Shown piece by piece: positions 49,148 through 57,719 of a stretch of 64,000 nucleotides of DNA (positions within the stretch are counted from its first letter, which is position 1; each line of letters opens with the position of its first letter). The DNA lies in contig CAVWLB010000001.1 in assembly GCA_963755695.1 (NCBI GenBank), positions 558,001-622,000 on the forward strand, written 5' to 3'. The position numbers were made by a program, and so were the translations under genes. The notes under the pieces are model-generated. The model had not been told where the DNA came from, ran no database searches, and worked only from the letters and a program-made list of their open reading frames with translations. The DNA is from QHWT01 sp963755695. GTDB taxonomy: Bacteria > Acidobacteriota > Vicinamibacteria > Vicinamibacterales > 2-12-FULL-66-21.

Positions 49148-50164
49148 ATGAATTTCTTTTCGGCCTTCGCCAGCGACGTCGCGATCGACCTTGGCACTGC
49201 CAATACCTGCGTCTTCGCTCGTGGCCGGGGCATCGTCCTGAACGAGCCGTCAATCGTGGCGTTCAACACCGCCAACGGTCAGATCGAAGCGGTGGGCACC
49301 GAGGCGCACGAGATGCTCGGGCGGACGCCGCCCAACATCAAGGCCATCCGGCCCATGAAGGATGGCGTGATTGCCGATTTCGACGCCGCCGAAAAGATGC
49401 TGACCCACTTCATCAAGAAGGCCCACGGGAAGCGAGCCTTCGTGAGGCCCCGACTGGTGATCGGGGTCCCGCCGGAGATCACTCAGGTCGAGCGCCGGGC
49501 GGTGAAGGACAGCGGATTCCGGGTGAAGGCCAGCGAAGTGCACCTGGTGGATGAACCGATGGCGGCCGCAATTGGATCGGGCCTTCCGGTCACCGACCCG
49601 GCAGGCAACATGATCATCGACATCGGCGGCGGCACGACCGACATTGCGGTAATTTCGATGGCGGGCACCGTCTATGGCCGGTCGCTTCGGGTCGCCGGCG
49701 ACGCGATGGACGATGCGATCATGCAGTACATGCGCAAGAGCTGCAGCCTGCTGATCGGGGAACGCACCGCGCAGGCGATCAAGTTCGAACTCGGATCGGC
49801 CGCGCCGCTCGACAGGCCGCTGATGATGGAAGTCAAGGGACGTCATCTGGTCGAGGGGGTGCCGCGCACGGTCACCATCTGCGACACCGAAGTTCGCGAA
49901 GCACTCTCCGAACCGCTGCGGCAAATCGTCCAGGCGGTCCGAGACGCGCTCGAGCGGATTCCCCCCGAGTTGTCCGCCGACATCTACGATCGAGGCGTCG
50001 TGCTCACCGGCGGCGGCGCGCTGCTGCGCAATCTCGACAAGCGCCTTCGCGAAGAGACCGGCTTGCCGGTGCTGGTTGCGGAAAATCCCCTGACGTCGGT
50101 GGTTCTGGGCGCGGGAAAGATCCTCACCGACCTGCCGCTGCTGCGCAAAGTCTCAGTCGACTGA
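49148..50164 (+). CDS. mreB: rod-shape protein MreB
   Basis: 338 residues, typical length. The actin-type phosphate loops IDLGTANTCVF (14-24) and IIDIGGGTTDIAVIS (156-170), the adenosine motif VLTGGGALLRNLDKRL and LVDEPMAAAIGSGLP are all present. It polymerises under the membrane and guides cell-wall synthesis. The usual mreC, mreD, mrdA and mrdB partners do not follow here, so this may be a solitary or second copy. AAGGA lies 7 bases before the ATG. Confidence 0.96.
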   Translation: MNFFSAFASDVAIDLGTANTCVFARGRGIVLNEPSIVAFNTANGQIEAVGTEAHEMLGRTPPNIKAIRPMKDGVIADFDAAEKMLTHFIKKAHGKRAFVRPRLVIGVPPEITQVERRAVKDSGFRVKASEVHLVDEPMAAAIGSGLPVTDPAGNMIIDIGGGTTDIAVISMAGTVYGRSLRVAGDAMDDAIMQYMRKSCSLLIGERTAQAIKFELGSAAPLDRPLMMEVKGRHLVEGVPRTVTICDTEVREALSEPLRQIVQAVRDALERIPPELSADIYDRGVVLTGGGALLRNLDKRLREETGLPVLVAENPLTSVVLGAGKILTDLPLLRKVSVD

Positions 50165-50368
50165 TTGCGCTGCGCGCCGTGCGGGCACCGCACCGTGCGC
50201 ACACCGCTCATCTCGTAATCCGCTCACCGAAAGCGTGATCGCACCCGGCCGTCATTGTCGAAACCACGCACATTTGCCGCAGAAAACATCGATGGCCGTG
50301 GTTGATCGCCAGCGGCACGCGGGTTGCTCCTCGTCAAAGGTCTCAACCCAAGGGAGGTAGTTCGTATC

Positions 50369-50494
50369 ATGACCCGCACTATTGGCGCGGCGCTGGGCGT
50401 TGTCGTCATCCTGATGTTCTTCGCAACGCTTGCCGTCGAGCATCACCGGTTCTTCGACACCGCGCCCAGCAATACAATCGCAGCGCGTCGCTAG
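50369..50494 (+). CDS. 41-aa single-helix membrane protein
   Basis: ATG at 50369 with GGGAGG about 12 bases upstream; stop TAG. The product begins MTRTIGAALGVVVILMFFAT, one clear membrane helix, followed by a short polar tail (LAVEHHRFFDTAPSN and a basic end). It sits 204 bases after mreB, convergent with the protease gene. No family is recognised; a small membrane regulator is one possibility. Confidence 0.55.
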   Translation: MTRTIGAALGVVVILMFFATLAVEHHRFFDTAPSNTIAARR

Positions 50495-50523
50495 CACCGC
50501 TCGAATCACTGGCACGTGCAGGT

Positions 50524-53500
50524 TCATACCTGCACGTGCGCTTCACCGGCATCGATTGCCGTCCGGGCCCGCCGCAAGGCGCGGAACCACCACCACCCGA
50601 GTCCAGCCACCAACACCGCGGCCACGACCGATCCGGACAGCGCTCCGGGAAATGCGCGTCCGATTCCGCGACCGATCGAGCTCACAATAGTCATGGCGCC
50701 CATCGCGACCGGGACGATCGTGGGATCGAACCGAAGCAGCGTCGCATACGCCACAATCAACGCAGCGGCCAGCACCAACCCCGCGGCGATCCACGGAGCG
50801 GTATGCGAGCCTGCGGGCAGGCCGCCAGCGAAGAATCCAATGATCCCCAGCACGATGACGGCGAGGAGGCGACGGCGGGTCCACGAGAGCGTGAACTGCT
50901 CGAGGACGGCGAGCGTTGCCATCAGCACCGCCACGCGGGTTAGAAAGCCGGTCACCGGATCGAGGGCAATCTGCAGGATTGGAATTTTGCTGCCGAGCGC
51001 GGCGAGATCCGGGACGTGCGCCCAGGCCGGCGTGCGCAGCGCGCCGGCCACGGCCCCCGCTGCCGCGCCGAACAAACCCCCGGCGATCCCGAGCTGCACC
51101 GCGTCTCGCTCTCCGAGGACTGGCGACATCCGAAGCGCGCGTGGCAGCGCACCGAGCGCGAGCCCCACGAGCGCCGAGATCACCGTCAGCCCGACAAAGC
51201 CGATGCCGACCACCCCGAGTAGCTGGAGTTGCAGTGGCGCGGCGGTCGTGAGCGACGCCAGCACGGTCGGCCAGCCGTTCGCCATTTTCACGATCGAGAC
51301 GACCAGCATCAGCGCGGCTCCTGCCAGAAAGAGCCGCGGCGTGTAGCGGCCCCGGCTCCAGGCGAGCATCCCGCCCACGCCGGCGCCGACGACGAGCCCG
51401 GCAAACACCAGCGTCTGCGCGATGCGCAGGATCAGGTTGCGCGTGTCGGCCGCGCGCTGCTGACGCTCCCACGCTTCCGGTATGAACACGAATCGAGAAG
51501 CCGATGCGACCTCGTCACCGGCAATATGGACGGCAATGCGCGGTTCTCCTTGCGGGAGCGGCGGGATGGTCGTGTCCACGAAGGTCAGGGTCCAGTCGGT
51601 GCGTGCCTTCAGTTTCGCCGGCTTGGCGGAGATTTCCTTGAGTTGATCGGCTCGCAGAGCGAACCGATCCGTGACCGCGCGAAGGGCGAGCGCGCGTGCG
51701 GATGCTTCGTCGAGCGAAGCGCCGGGCCGCCCTTCGGGCAGCTTGTGTTGCAGGTCCCGCACCTCACGCGACGGCGTCACAGCGGCACGCCATTCTTCGG
51801 CCCGTTCGGCGACGTCGCCCTGAAATGTGGCGGCGCGCACGCGCCATCCCGGTGCCGGCAGATAGAGACCGACCAGCTCGCGACGGCGCGCTTCGCCGGC
51901 CGTCTCCGAGACGAACTCATGCGCCGAGTTGACGCCATCGTCGGGAACCGGCATGACCCGCCAGCGGGGCGGCAGCGTCACGCCCCGCTGAGCGATTGCC
52001 GCGCGCGTCAGCGTCGCCGCATCGTCGGCAGAAACGGTGACGGTCACCCTTTCTGATCGGAGAACGGTGACGGTGATGGTGGTAACGAGTGCGGCCGCGC
52101 CGATGGCGAGCCAGGCAGTCTTTGCACGCGGCCTGAGCGTGGCGAGCGGCACGTTCTCTACGGGTGCGCGGCGCCCTTCCGCCGGTGGCGGCGTCCATGC
52201 CGCGTTCAAATCGGTGGGGGAGAGCTCCGTCCACCGCCCAACCTGCGCGCGGCGCCACAGCACGACCCACAGCGGAACCAGGGTCATCACGATCACCATC
52301 AGCTGCTGCAGCCACAGGCCCGGGGCGTGGGCCAGGAAGATCGGGAGCGCAAACCAGACGACATCGAACGTGAAGTGCAGGATGATCCCGGGGAGCAGGC
52401 CGAAATACACGTAGAGCAGGCCAAAGCCGATCGACGGCAGAATCAGTTCGACGGGACGCGCAAATGACGGCTGGTTCGGATACGGTGCGTGCCCCGCACC
52501 GAAGATGATTGCCTGCACGATGAAGCCGAGAACCAGGAAGAGCCGCCGCTGACCCAGTCGTTCGCCAATCAGCGCGGCGCCGGCAATCGGCACCGCGCGG
52601 AACAACGCCTCTTCCCAGAAACCGGCCTGGAACGAGTTGGCAATGGCCGAGAGCCAGGGTGCATACGTCGCGAGCACATCCGGATGGAGCAGCGCCTCCG
52701 AGGGCGACCACCACCCGAGCGTCCTCGTCGTGACCAGATACAGCAGCACGTCGTAGGCGAAGAACACGCTGACCAGGAGATAACCGCCAGTGGTGCGGCC
52801 GAGAATCTGCACGGACGCGCCCGGCTCTCTTCCCCACACGCGCCAGAACTGGGGATGATTCCCGAACGCCCTGCGGGTGAGTGTTTCGGCCGCCATGAAC
52901 GACAGCGCAAAGAACACCGAGAAGCCCACGAGCCCGGCGACCGCGAGCGCGATCTGCTGACCGAGGAAGGTCGACCGCGGAAGCGCAGTGTCGTAGGTCA
53001 TCCAGATCAGCGGTAACTCGTTGATCGCCGCGAGCATCTGCATCAGGCCTACCGCGCCGCCCCAGATCGCGGCCTGCTTCCAGAGCACCCACCGCTTTCG
53101 CAGCATGAAGAACAGGCCGACGCCGATGCCGCCGAGCACGTAGATGAGGGCCATGCCGACAACCGAGCCGACGCCGATTGCCTCGTTCGCCGAACGCATG
53201 CTTTCGTACCGCCGGTTGAACGCCTCCGGGATCTTGATGAAGTGGGTGACCTCGGTGAGCCGATCGCCGGACACGACCAGCCGCAGCCGGTAGCGCCCCT
53301 CGTTCAGTGTGGGGGACGGCCGTTCGTAGGTCAGCGTGTGATCGATGCGCCCGCCCTGACGCCGCTCCTGTCCCTGCTCGACCAGGGCGTAGTGAGACAG
53401 ATCGACTCGCCAGCGGGCCGCCGCCTCGCGCTCGGCGGTTTCGCGCGCAGCCGCGGCGTCGAGCGCTGCCCCCGGAGCATCCTCGCTCAGCTTCTCGACG

Positions 53501-53880
53501 AACCCGTACGGCTGGCCATCTGGCGTGAAGCGAATCGTGGTCTCGTTGGTCTCCCCTTCCTTGAACTGCCGCACGCGCCAGGTGTAAGCGGAGTAGAGCC
53601 TGCCGCGCATCATGTTCGTGAACGCCTCTTTGCCGCCGCCTTCGAGCTCGACGAACGTCTGCGCCTGTTCATCCAGGCCGAACGAGGCCGCCTGCCGGTA
53701 ACCGGATGGTCCCCGCCGGTCGCGGGTCATCACGCTGCGCGCCTCCTCGAGCGCGCGATCGCGATCCATCGTGATGTCGAGGGCGACAATCGAGAACGCT
53801 TGCGGGAAATAGCGCACGCTGATGAACGCGGCCGCGATCGACACGAGCGCGAGCACGATCCAGAAGGCCGGACGCTTCAC
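50524..53880 (-). CDS. large membrane protein with CPBP intramembrane protease domain
   Basis: 1118 residues from a GTG start. Order: membrane anchor (1-30), an extracytoplasmic domain to about 240, helices 245-400, a CPBP protease core with the catalytic Glu-Glu of WEEALFR (near 423), GAGHAP (near 460) and HFTFDVVWF (near 501), a helix near 585-605, a second extracytoplasmic domain (about 610-800, similar in pattern to the first: ALALRAVTDRFALRADQLKE), then about eight further helices. CPBP enzymes cut within membranes. The protease core sits in the middle of a duplicated domain-plus-helices layout, far larger than the usual 200-300 residues. Substrate unknown. Confidence 0.85.
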   Translation of the reverse strand: MKRPAFWIVLALVSIAAAFISVRYFPQAFSIVALDITMDRDRALEEARSVMTRDRRGPSGYRQAASFGLDEQAQTFVELEGGGKEAFTNMMRGRLYSAYTWRVRQFKEGETNETTIRFTPDGQPYGFVEKLSEDAPGAALDAAAARETAEREAAARWRVDLSHYALVEQGQERRQGGRIDHTLTYERPSPTLNEGRYRLRLVVSGDRLTEVTHFIKIPEAFNRRYESMRSANEAIGVGSVVGMALIYVLGGIGVGLFFMLRKRWVLWKQAAIWGGAVGLMQMLAAINELPLIWMTYDTALPRSTFLGQQIALAVAGLVGFSVFFALSFMAAETLTRRAFGNHPQFWRVWGREPGASVQILGRTTGGYLLVSVFFAYDVLLYLVTTRTLGWWSPSEALLHPDVLATYAPWLSAIANSFQAGFWEEALFRAVPIAGAALIGERLGQRRLFLVLGFIVQAIIFGAGHAPYPNQPSFARPVELILPSIGFGLLYVYFGLLPGIILHFTFDVVWFALPIFLAHAPGLWLQQLMVIVMTLVPLWVVLWRRAQVGRWTELSPTDLNAAWTPPPAEGRRAPVENVPLATLRPRAKTAWLAIGAAALVTTITVTVLRSERVTVTVSADDAATLTRAAIAQRGVTLPPRWRVMPVPDDGVNSAHEFVSETAGEARRRELVGLYLPAPGWRVRAATFQGDVAERAEEWRAAVTPSREVRDLQHKLPEGRPGASLDEASARALALRAVTDRFALRADQLKEISAKPAKLKARTDWTLTFVDTTIPPLPQGEPRIAVHIAGDEVASASRFVFIPEAWERQQRAADTRNLILRIAQTLVFAGLVVGAGVGGMLAWSRGRYTPRLFLAGAALMLVVSIVKMANGWPTVLASLTTAAPLQLQLLGVVGIGFVGLTVISALVGLALGALPRALRMSPVLGERDAVQLGIAGGLFGAAAGAVAGALRTPAWAHVPDLAALGSKIPILQIALDPVTGFLTRVAVLMATLAVLEQFTLSWTRRRLLAVIVLGIIGFFAGGLPAGSHTAPWIAAGLVLAAALIVAYATLLRFDPTIVPVAMGAMTIVSSIGRGIGRAFPGALSGSVVAAVLVAGLGWWWFRALRRARTAIDAGEAHVQV

Positions 53881-53932
53881 TGGGGTCTCCTTGGTTGTGT
53901 GCCGATTCTACACGCGCGTAAGATGGGTGCCC

Positions 53933-54364
53933 ATGCCATCACAGTCATTCGAGCGTCATGCGCACCAGCCGACGATGACCCTGGTCGGAGGCTGGTTCCT
54001 CGGCGCCGCAATCACTGCGTTCGCGCTGCGTTGGTTCGACATTGGAGGACGGGTGACGATGGCGATTGGCCTGGGCGGTTTGGTCGCAGCCGTGGCGATC
54101 CTGTTGACCATCAGTCGCGTCTACACGACGGCGTTGCAGGATCGCATCATTCGGCTGGAGATGCGGGTACGGGGCATGACGCTGCTGACGCCGGAGCAGC
54201 AGCGGATGCTGGCGTCACTCGGAATGAAGGAAATCGCCGCGCTGCGCTTCGCCCCCGACACCGAGCTGCCGGCGCTTCTCGAGCGCGCGGCTCGCGAACG
54301 GCTGGCGCCCCTCAACATCAAACGCGCGATCCGGGAGTGGGTACCCGACCTCGATCGGACGTAG
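53933..54364 (+). CDS. DUF6526-type small membrane protein
   Basis: 143 residues from the ATG giving MPSQSFERHAHQPTM. Two membrane helices lie at about 18-35 and 42-62 (MAIGLGGLVAAVAILLTISRVY). The cytoplasmic part has LQDRIIRLEMRVRGMTLLTPEQQRMLASLG and ends with PLNIKRAIREWVPDLDRT, the pattern of DUF6526. Function unknown. It is divergent from the CPBP gene with 52 bases between and overlaps the convergent dehydrogenase gene by 47 bases. Confidence 0.82.
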   Translation: MPSQSFERHAHQPTMTLVGGWFLGAAITAFALRWFDIGGRVTMAIGLGGLVAAVAILLTISRVYTTALQDRIIRLEMRVRGMTLLTPEQQRMLASLGMKEIAALRFAPDTELPALLERAARERLAPLNIKRAIREWVPDLDRT

Positions 54365-55215
54365 CGCCACCGAGCACGGGGGCGGCAATCGCCGCGAGAT
54401 CGTCGTCGGCGTGTCCGGCGGCAATCACTTCGTCCATCCGCCGGGCAATCGCCGGCAGGGCGACGAGAGGTTTTCCGCCTGCCGCTTCGAGCATCAGCCG
54501 CACGTCCTTCCGAGCCATCGAAAGCGCGAAGCTCGGCGAGAAGTCGCCTCGCGCCATCCGCTGCCCACGCGCGAGCACCGGCGCAGCGAACGACCACTTC
54601 GAGAACACGGCGAGCGCATCGGGCGGATCGATCTGGTTAGCCGTCGCGATTGCGAGGATGTCGGCGAGTCCGCCGCTGATCGCGAACAGCATGGCGTTGC
54701 CGAACAACTTGTAGGACGCCGCCAGATCGGGGCGTTCGCCCAGATACCATGCCTCACCAGTCATCTGCTCGAGTGCCTGCCGGACCGCCTCGTAGTCCGG
54801 CCTGGGCGGCGGAGATCATCATGAGGCCGGCACCCTCACGCGCCATCTGGGGCGACATGAACACCGGCGCGTGCATGAAGCGGATACGGCGCTGACGTGC
54901 GCGCTCGAATCGCTGCTTCGTGCCGGCAGGGGATGTGGTCGAATGATCGATCACGATCGCGTCCGACCGCAGAGCCGGAGCAATCTGCTCGAGCACATCA
55001 TCGACCGCGTTGTCGTCCTGGAGGACGAAGTGCACGCGCTCGGCCGCGGCAACGGCATCGCGCGGCGAGTTGGCGACGATCGCTCCATACGCCTCGAGCG
55101 CTCGAGCCTTCGCCGGCGTGCGGTTCCAGACGGTTATTGCGGTGCCTGACACGAGCGCGTGCTCGACCATGCCCGAGCCGAGCAGCCCGGTTCCAAGAAA
55201 CGCGACACGATCCAC
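54318..55215 (-). CDS. NAD(P)-dependent beta-hydroxyacid dehydrogenase (one +1 frame break)
   Basis: About 298 residues. The N-terminal Rossmann fold has GTGLLGSGM (8-16), and ITVWNRTPAKARAL is the cofactor-choice strand; Arg after Asn suggests NADP. VIDHSTTSPAGT is the substrate-binding motif and the catalytic Lys lies in SYKLFGNAM. This is the 3-hydroxyisobutyrate/6-phosphogluconate dehydrogenase superfamily; the exact substrate is unknown. The frames join on removing one G at about 54803 (CAG|g|CCG), giving SAAQPDYEAVRQALEQMTGEAW. Confidence 0.82.
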
Positions 55216-55332
55216 ACGCCACCTCCCAAAAGCAACATTCTATATAAGGTGTCGCTTTGACATGCGCCTCGACGCCTGCCGGCGATTTTCGTGTCGCTGC
55301 GCTGTTCCGGCGGCGGTGGTAGCGGTGTTTGA

Positions 55333-55812
55333 TTACTTCTGGACGTCTGCGTGTTGAGGCGCTTCCATACCTGCAACCTTGACGATGGCCTTTTTCAGGG
55401 CGCCGCGGCCGGCAAGCGGCGCATGCGCGTCCTCCGGAAAGAAGATCGCGAAGTGCCCGGCAGGAACGGTGACCCAGGTGCGAGGTAGGTCGCTGAAGAA
55501 CTGGATGTCCCTGGAGAGATCGAATCCGCCTGCCGCCTGGCGGCATTCGTTCAGAGACATCCAGCCAATCTCTTCGCAGCCGTCGATCGTGAACTGGATG
55601 TCGAGGTAACGGCGGTGGGCCTCGAGGCGCGTCCCCTCCCGGCCACGGCCTTCAGTGTGATCGACCAAGACGTAGATCCGGTCGCCATCGATCTCGTGTC
55701 GTCCGGGCTGGAGCGTAGTCCAGTCGCTGTTCGCCAGCAGGTCGAACGCGCGAGCGAAGGCGGGGTGCAGTGCGTGATACCGGCTGGATCGAGCGAGCGA
55801 GTCGAGGATCAT
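55333..55812 (-). CDS. YhcH/YjgK/YiaL family protein
   Basis: 159 residues, the usual length of this cupin-like family. EAHRRYLDIQFTIDGCEEIGW supplies the conserved His/Glu/Asp metal-site residues, and VPAGHFAIFFPEDAHAP is the second family motif. Members act on sugar derivatives, for example as N-acetylneuraminate anomerases (NanQ), but no sugar-acid genes adjoin it here, so the substrate is open. It is 12 bases downstream of the TPR-peptidase gene, in the same direction. Confidence 0.88.
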   Translation of the reverse strand: MILDSLARSSRYHALHPAFARAFDLLANSDWTTLQPGRHEIDGDRIYVLVDHTEGRGREGTRLEAHRRYLDIQFTIDGCEEIGWMSLNECRQAAGGFDLSRDIQFFSDLPRTWVTVPAGHFAIFFPEDAHAPLAGRGALKKAIVKVAGMEAPQHADVQK

Positions 55813-55824
55813 GGTCGGGTCGAA

Positions 55825-56895
55825 CTACTCCGCCCACGTCTTCAGGAACTCGGCGTAGGGAATGAAAGCCGCGCGTTCGAAGGCCGCGTCGAACGTCATC
55901 CCGCTCCCAATGTTCGTCAGCAGGTTGTAGATGGCCGTGGGCCCCCCCAGGTCGATGACTTTCTGCGTAGCAAGCGCGCTTTCGACGTAAGCAACGCGGG
56001 CGTCAGAGCTCGAAAGTCCCTGGAACGATCGCTCCAGGCGCGGCAGTGGAATCAAAGGGGCGTCGGCGAGCGGCGCTCGATCGATGGCCGCTGTGCCGCG
56101 CTCGAAGAGCACCGCCAGTCCTTCGTTCAGCCACTGCGGTACGCCACGCGGCGCAAGCCCGTAAACAATCGCATGCGTGAGTTCGTGCGACAGGACGCGG
56201 TCGAGCTCCCGCCCGTCGATCTTGCCGCCGACCGGCACCCGAATTCGCCCATCGAAAAGGCCTCCCGCCCATCCGGGAGACTGGGTCACGTCGCGAAACT
56301 GTTCCTTCGAATACAGGATGACCGGCACGACGTCGCGCGGATATGCGCCCAGCGCGCCGCCGATTCTCCAGTAGGCCGCCTCGAGCATCTCCGCGACCCG
56401 GCTTCCGAGCGGCTGGTCTGGCGGCCCTTCGAACATGATGGTGAAGTGGCTGGCGATCCGCTGCGAGAACCCGTCGTGCACGGCGGCTTCGCGGCGCCAC
56501 GCCTCGAGCTTGACCGTCAGCTGCCGATCGGACGGCGCCGAGACGAGTGCTTGTTCGTACACCGCGATCGCTCCCTGCAGATCCGCCTCACGATAGAGAA
56601 TCTCTCCGAGCAACAGCGACGCGGCCGTCAAGGAAGGCTGCAGCCGCAACGCTCCGGCGAGATCTTGTCGCGCTTCGTCCGTCTTCCCGCGCAAGTGCGC
56701 GGCGACGCCTGCGCCAAGCATGCCAATCGGGTTTCGGGCGTCGACACGCAGCGCTTCATCGAAGTCGTTCGCGGCTTCCTCCACGCGTCCAGCACGAAGC
56801 GCTTGCCAACCGGCATCTGTCCATTGAACGGCCGTGCGCGGACCGATCGCCTGTCCGGCGAGCGCGACGCTGAGCAGGGCAGCAGCCAACAGCAC
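55825..56895 (-). CDS. secreted TPR-containing zinc metallopeptidase (gluzincin type)
   Basis: 356 residues. Signal peptide 1-17 (LLAAALLSVALAGQA). TPR helices cover about 25-130 (AGWQALRAGRVEEAANDFDEALRVDARNPIGML). The peptidase domain has HELTH near 236, where the two His bind zinc and the Glu is the base, and WLNEGLAVLFE about 20 residues later supplies the third ligand. This matches the peptidase MA-like family common in Acidobacteriota. Probably active in the periplasm; the substrate is unknown. It lies between a repeat array and the YhcH gene. Confidence 0.86.
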   Translation of the reverse strand: MLLAAALLSVALAGQAIGPRTAVQWTDAGWQALRAGRVEEAANDFDEALRVDARNPIGMLGAGVAAHLRGKTDEARQDLAGALRLQPSLTAASLLLGEILYREADLQGAIAVYEQALVSAPSDRQLTVKLEAWRREAAVHDGFSQRIASHFTIMFEGPPDQPLGSRVAEMLEAAYWRIGGALGAYPRDVVPVILYSKEQFRDVTQSPGWAGGLFDGRIRVPVGGKIDGRELDRVLSHELTHAIVYGLAPRGVPQWLNEGLAVLFERGTAAIDRAPLADAPLIPLPRLERSFQGLSSSDARVAYVESALATQKVIDLGGPTAIYNLLTNIGSGMTFDAAFERAAFIPYAEFLKTWAE

Positions 56896-56919
56896 AGCAA
56901 TAGTGTAACAGGCTCGAAC

Positions 56920-57032
56920 GGGCTTCAGGCTTCGGGCTTCAGGCTTCAGGCTTCAGGAAACTCGCGGAGCCCGAAGGCTGAAGCCCGGCGCCTGAAGCCC
57001 GCCTGAAGCCTGAAGCCCGAAGCCCGAAGCCT
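56920..57032. repeat. opposed-arm degenerate 7-base repeat
   Basis: The left arm repeats GGCTTCA/GGCTTCG in strict 7-base steps from 56921; the right arm ends with GAAGCCC, GAAGCCC, GAAGCC. The arms are reverse complements around about 20 unrelated bases. The right arm runs up to the stop of the unknown gene at 57036. Confidence 0.8.
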
Positions 57033-57035
57033 TAG

Positions 57036-57713
57036 TCAGAGCAATTCATCTCGCAGGCGCCGGGGACGCCGGCGTCCCGGACGTGACGAGGCGGAAGGGG
57101 GAAGGACCAGCGCCTGCATCAGCCAATGCTCGACGTCCGCTCGAAAGTCGCTGCCGTCCGCAGGTTGACTGGATGTTACCGGTTCCTCTCGGGTGCCAGG
57201 AACATGGCGAATCGAGTCTTCCGCAGCCGTTCCTTCCAGGAGGTCGACGAAAACGTCGACCAGGAAGCCGCGATCGGTGATCGATGTGCGGACGCGATCG
57301 GGCGGGGTACTCGACATTTCGATTCCGAAGTGATGACCGCGAGATTCGGCGAGCAGCTCGAGAAAGAATCGATCCGCCTCGAGCGGATTGCTGCGCTTCG
57401 CGGAGGCGAGCACGCGCGTCTCGTCGCCGTCGGTGTCGCAATACAGCGTGATGCCGGATGGCAGCGCAATGACCCACGCCTCCCAGATTGCGCCGTCCCG
57501 GAACTCCATTCGCAAGACCGACCGGGCGCGCAACGCAGCCGCCTCGAACCGGCCTCCTTCGTCAGCGAGCGATTCGCGGATGATCTCGTCCAGCGGCAAC
57601 GGCTCGTGCGGGATGCGAAACGGCCACAGGTCCTCGTAGGATCGGAATTGCTTTGCCCAGCGTTCGAGCGCCTCCAGCACGCGCAGCCGCAGGTGGCGCT
57701 GGCCGATCGTCAT
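57036..57713 (-). CDS. hypothetical cytoplasmic protein
   Basis: 225 residues, no signal or membrane segment. It starts MTIGQRHLRLRVLEALERWA and has a mixed alpha/beta pattern with LPSGITLYCDTDGDETRVLASAKR in the middle; the last 25 residues are Ser/Pro/Arg-rich and low in complexity, possibly extended by the neighbouring repeat. I recognise no family. It lies six bases downstream of the hybrid histidine kinase gene on the same strand, so it may be the third gene of that operon. Confidence 0.65.
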   Translation of the reverse strand: MTIGQRHLRLRVLEALERWAKQFRSYEDLWPFRIPHEPLPLDEIIRESLADEGGRFEAAALRARSVLRMEFRDGAIWEAWVIALPSGITLYCDTDGDETRVLASAKRSNPLEADRFFLELLAESRGHHFGIEMSSTPPDRVRTSITDRGFLVDVFVDLLEGTAAEDSIRHVPGTREEPVTSSQPADGSDFRADVEHWLMQALVLPPSASSRPGRRRPRRLRDELL

Positions 57714-57719
57714 GGCTGC

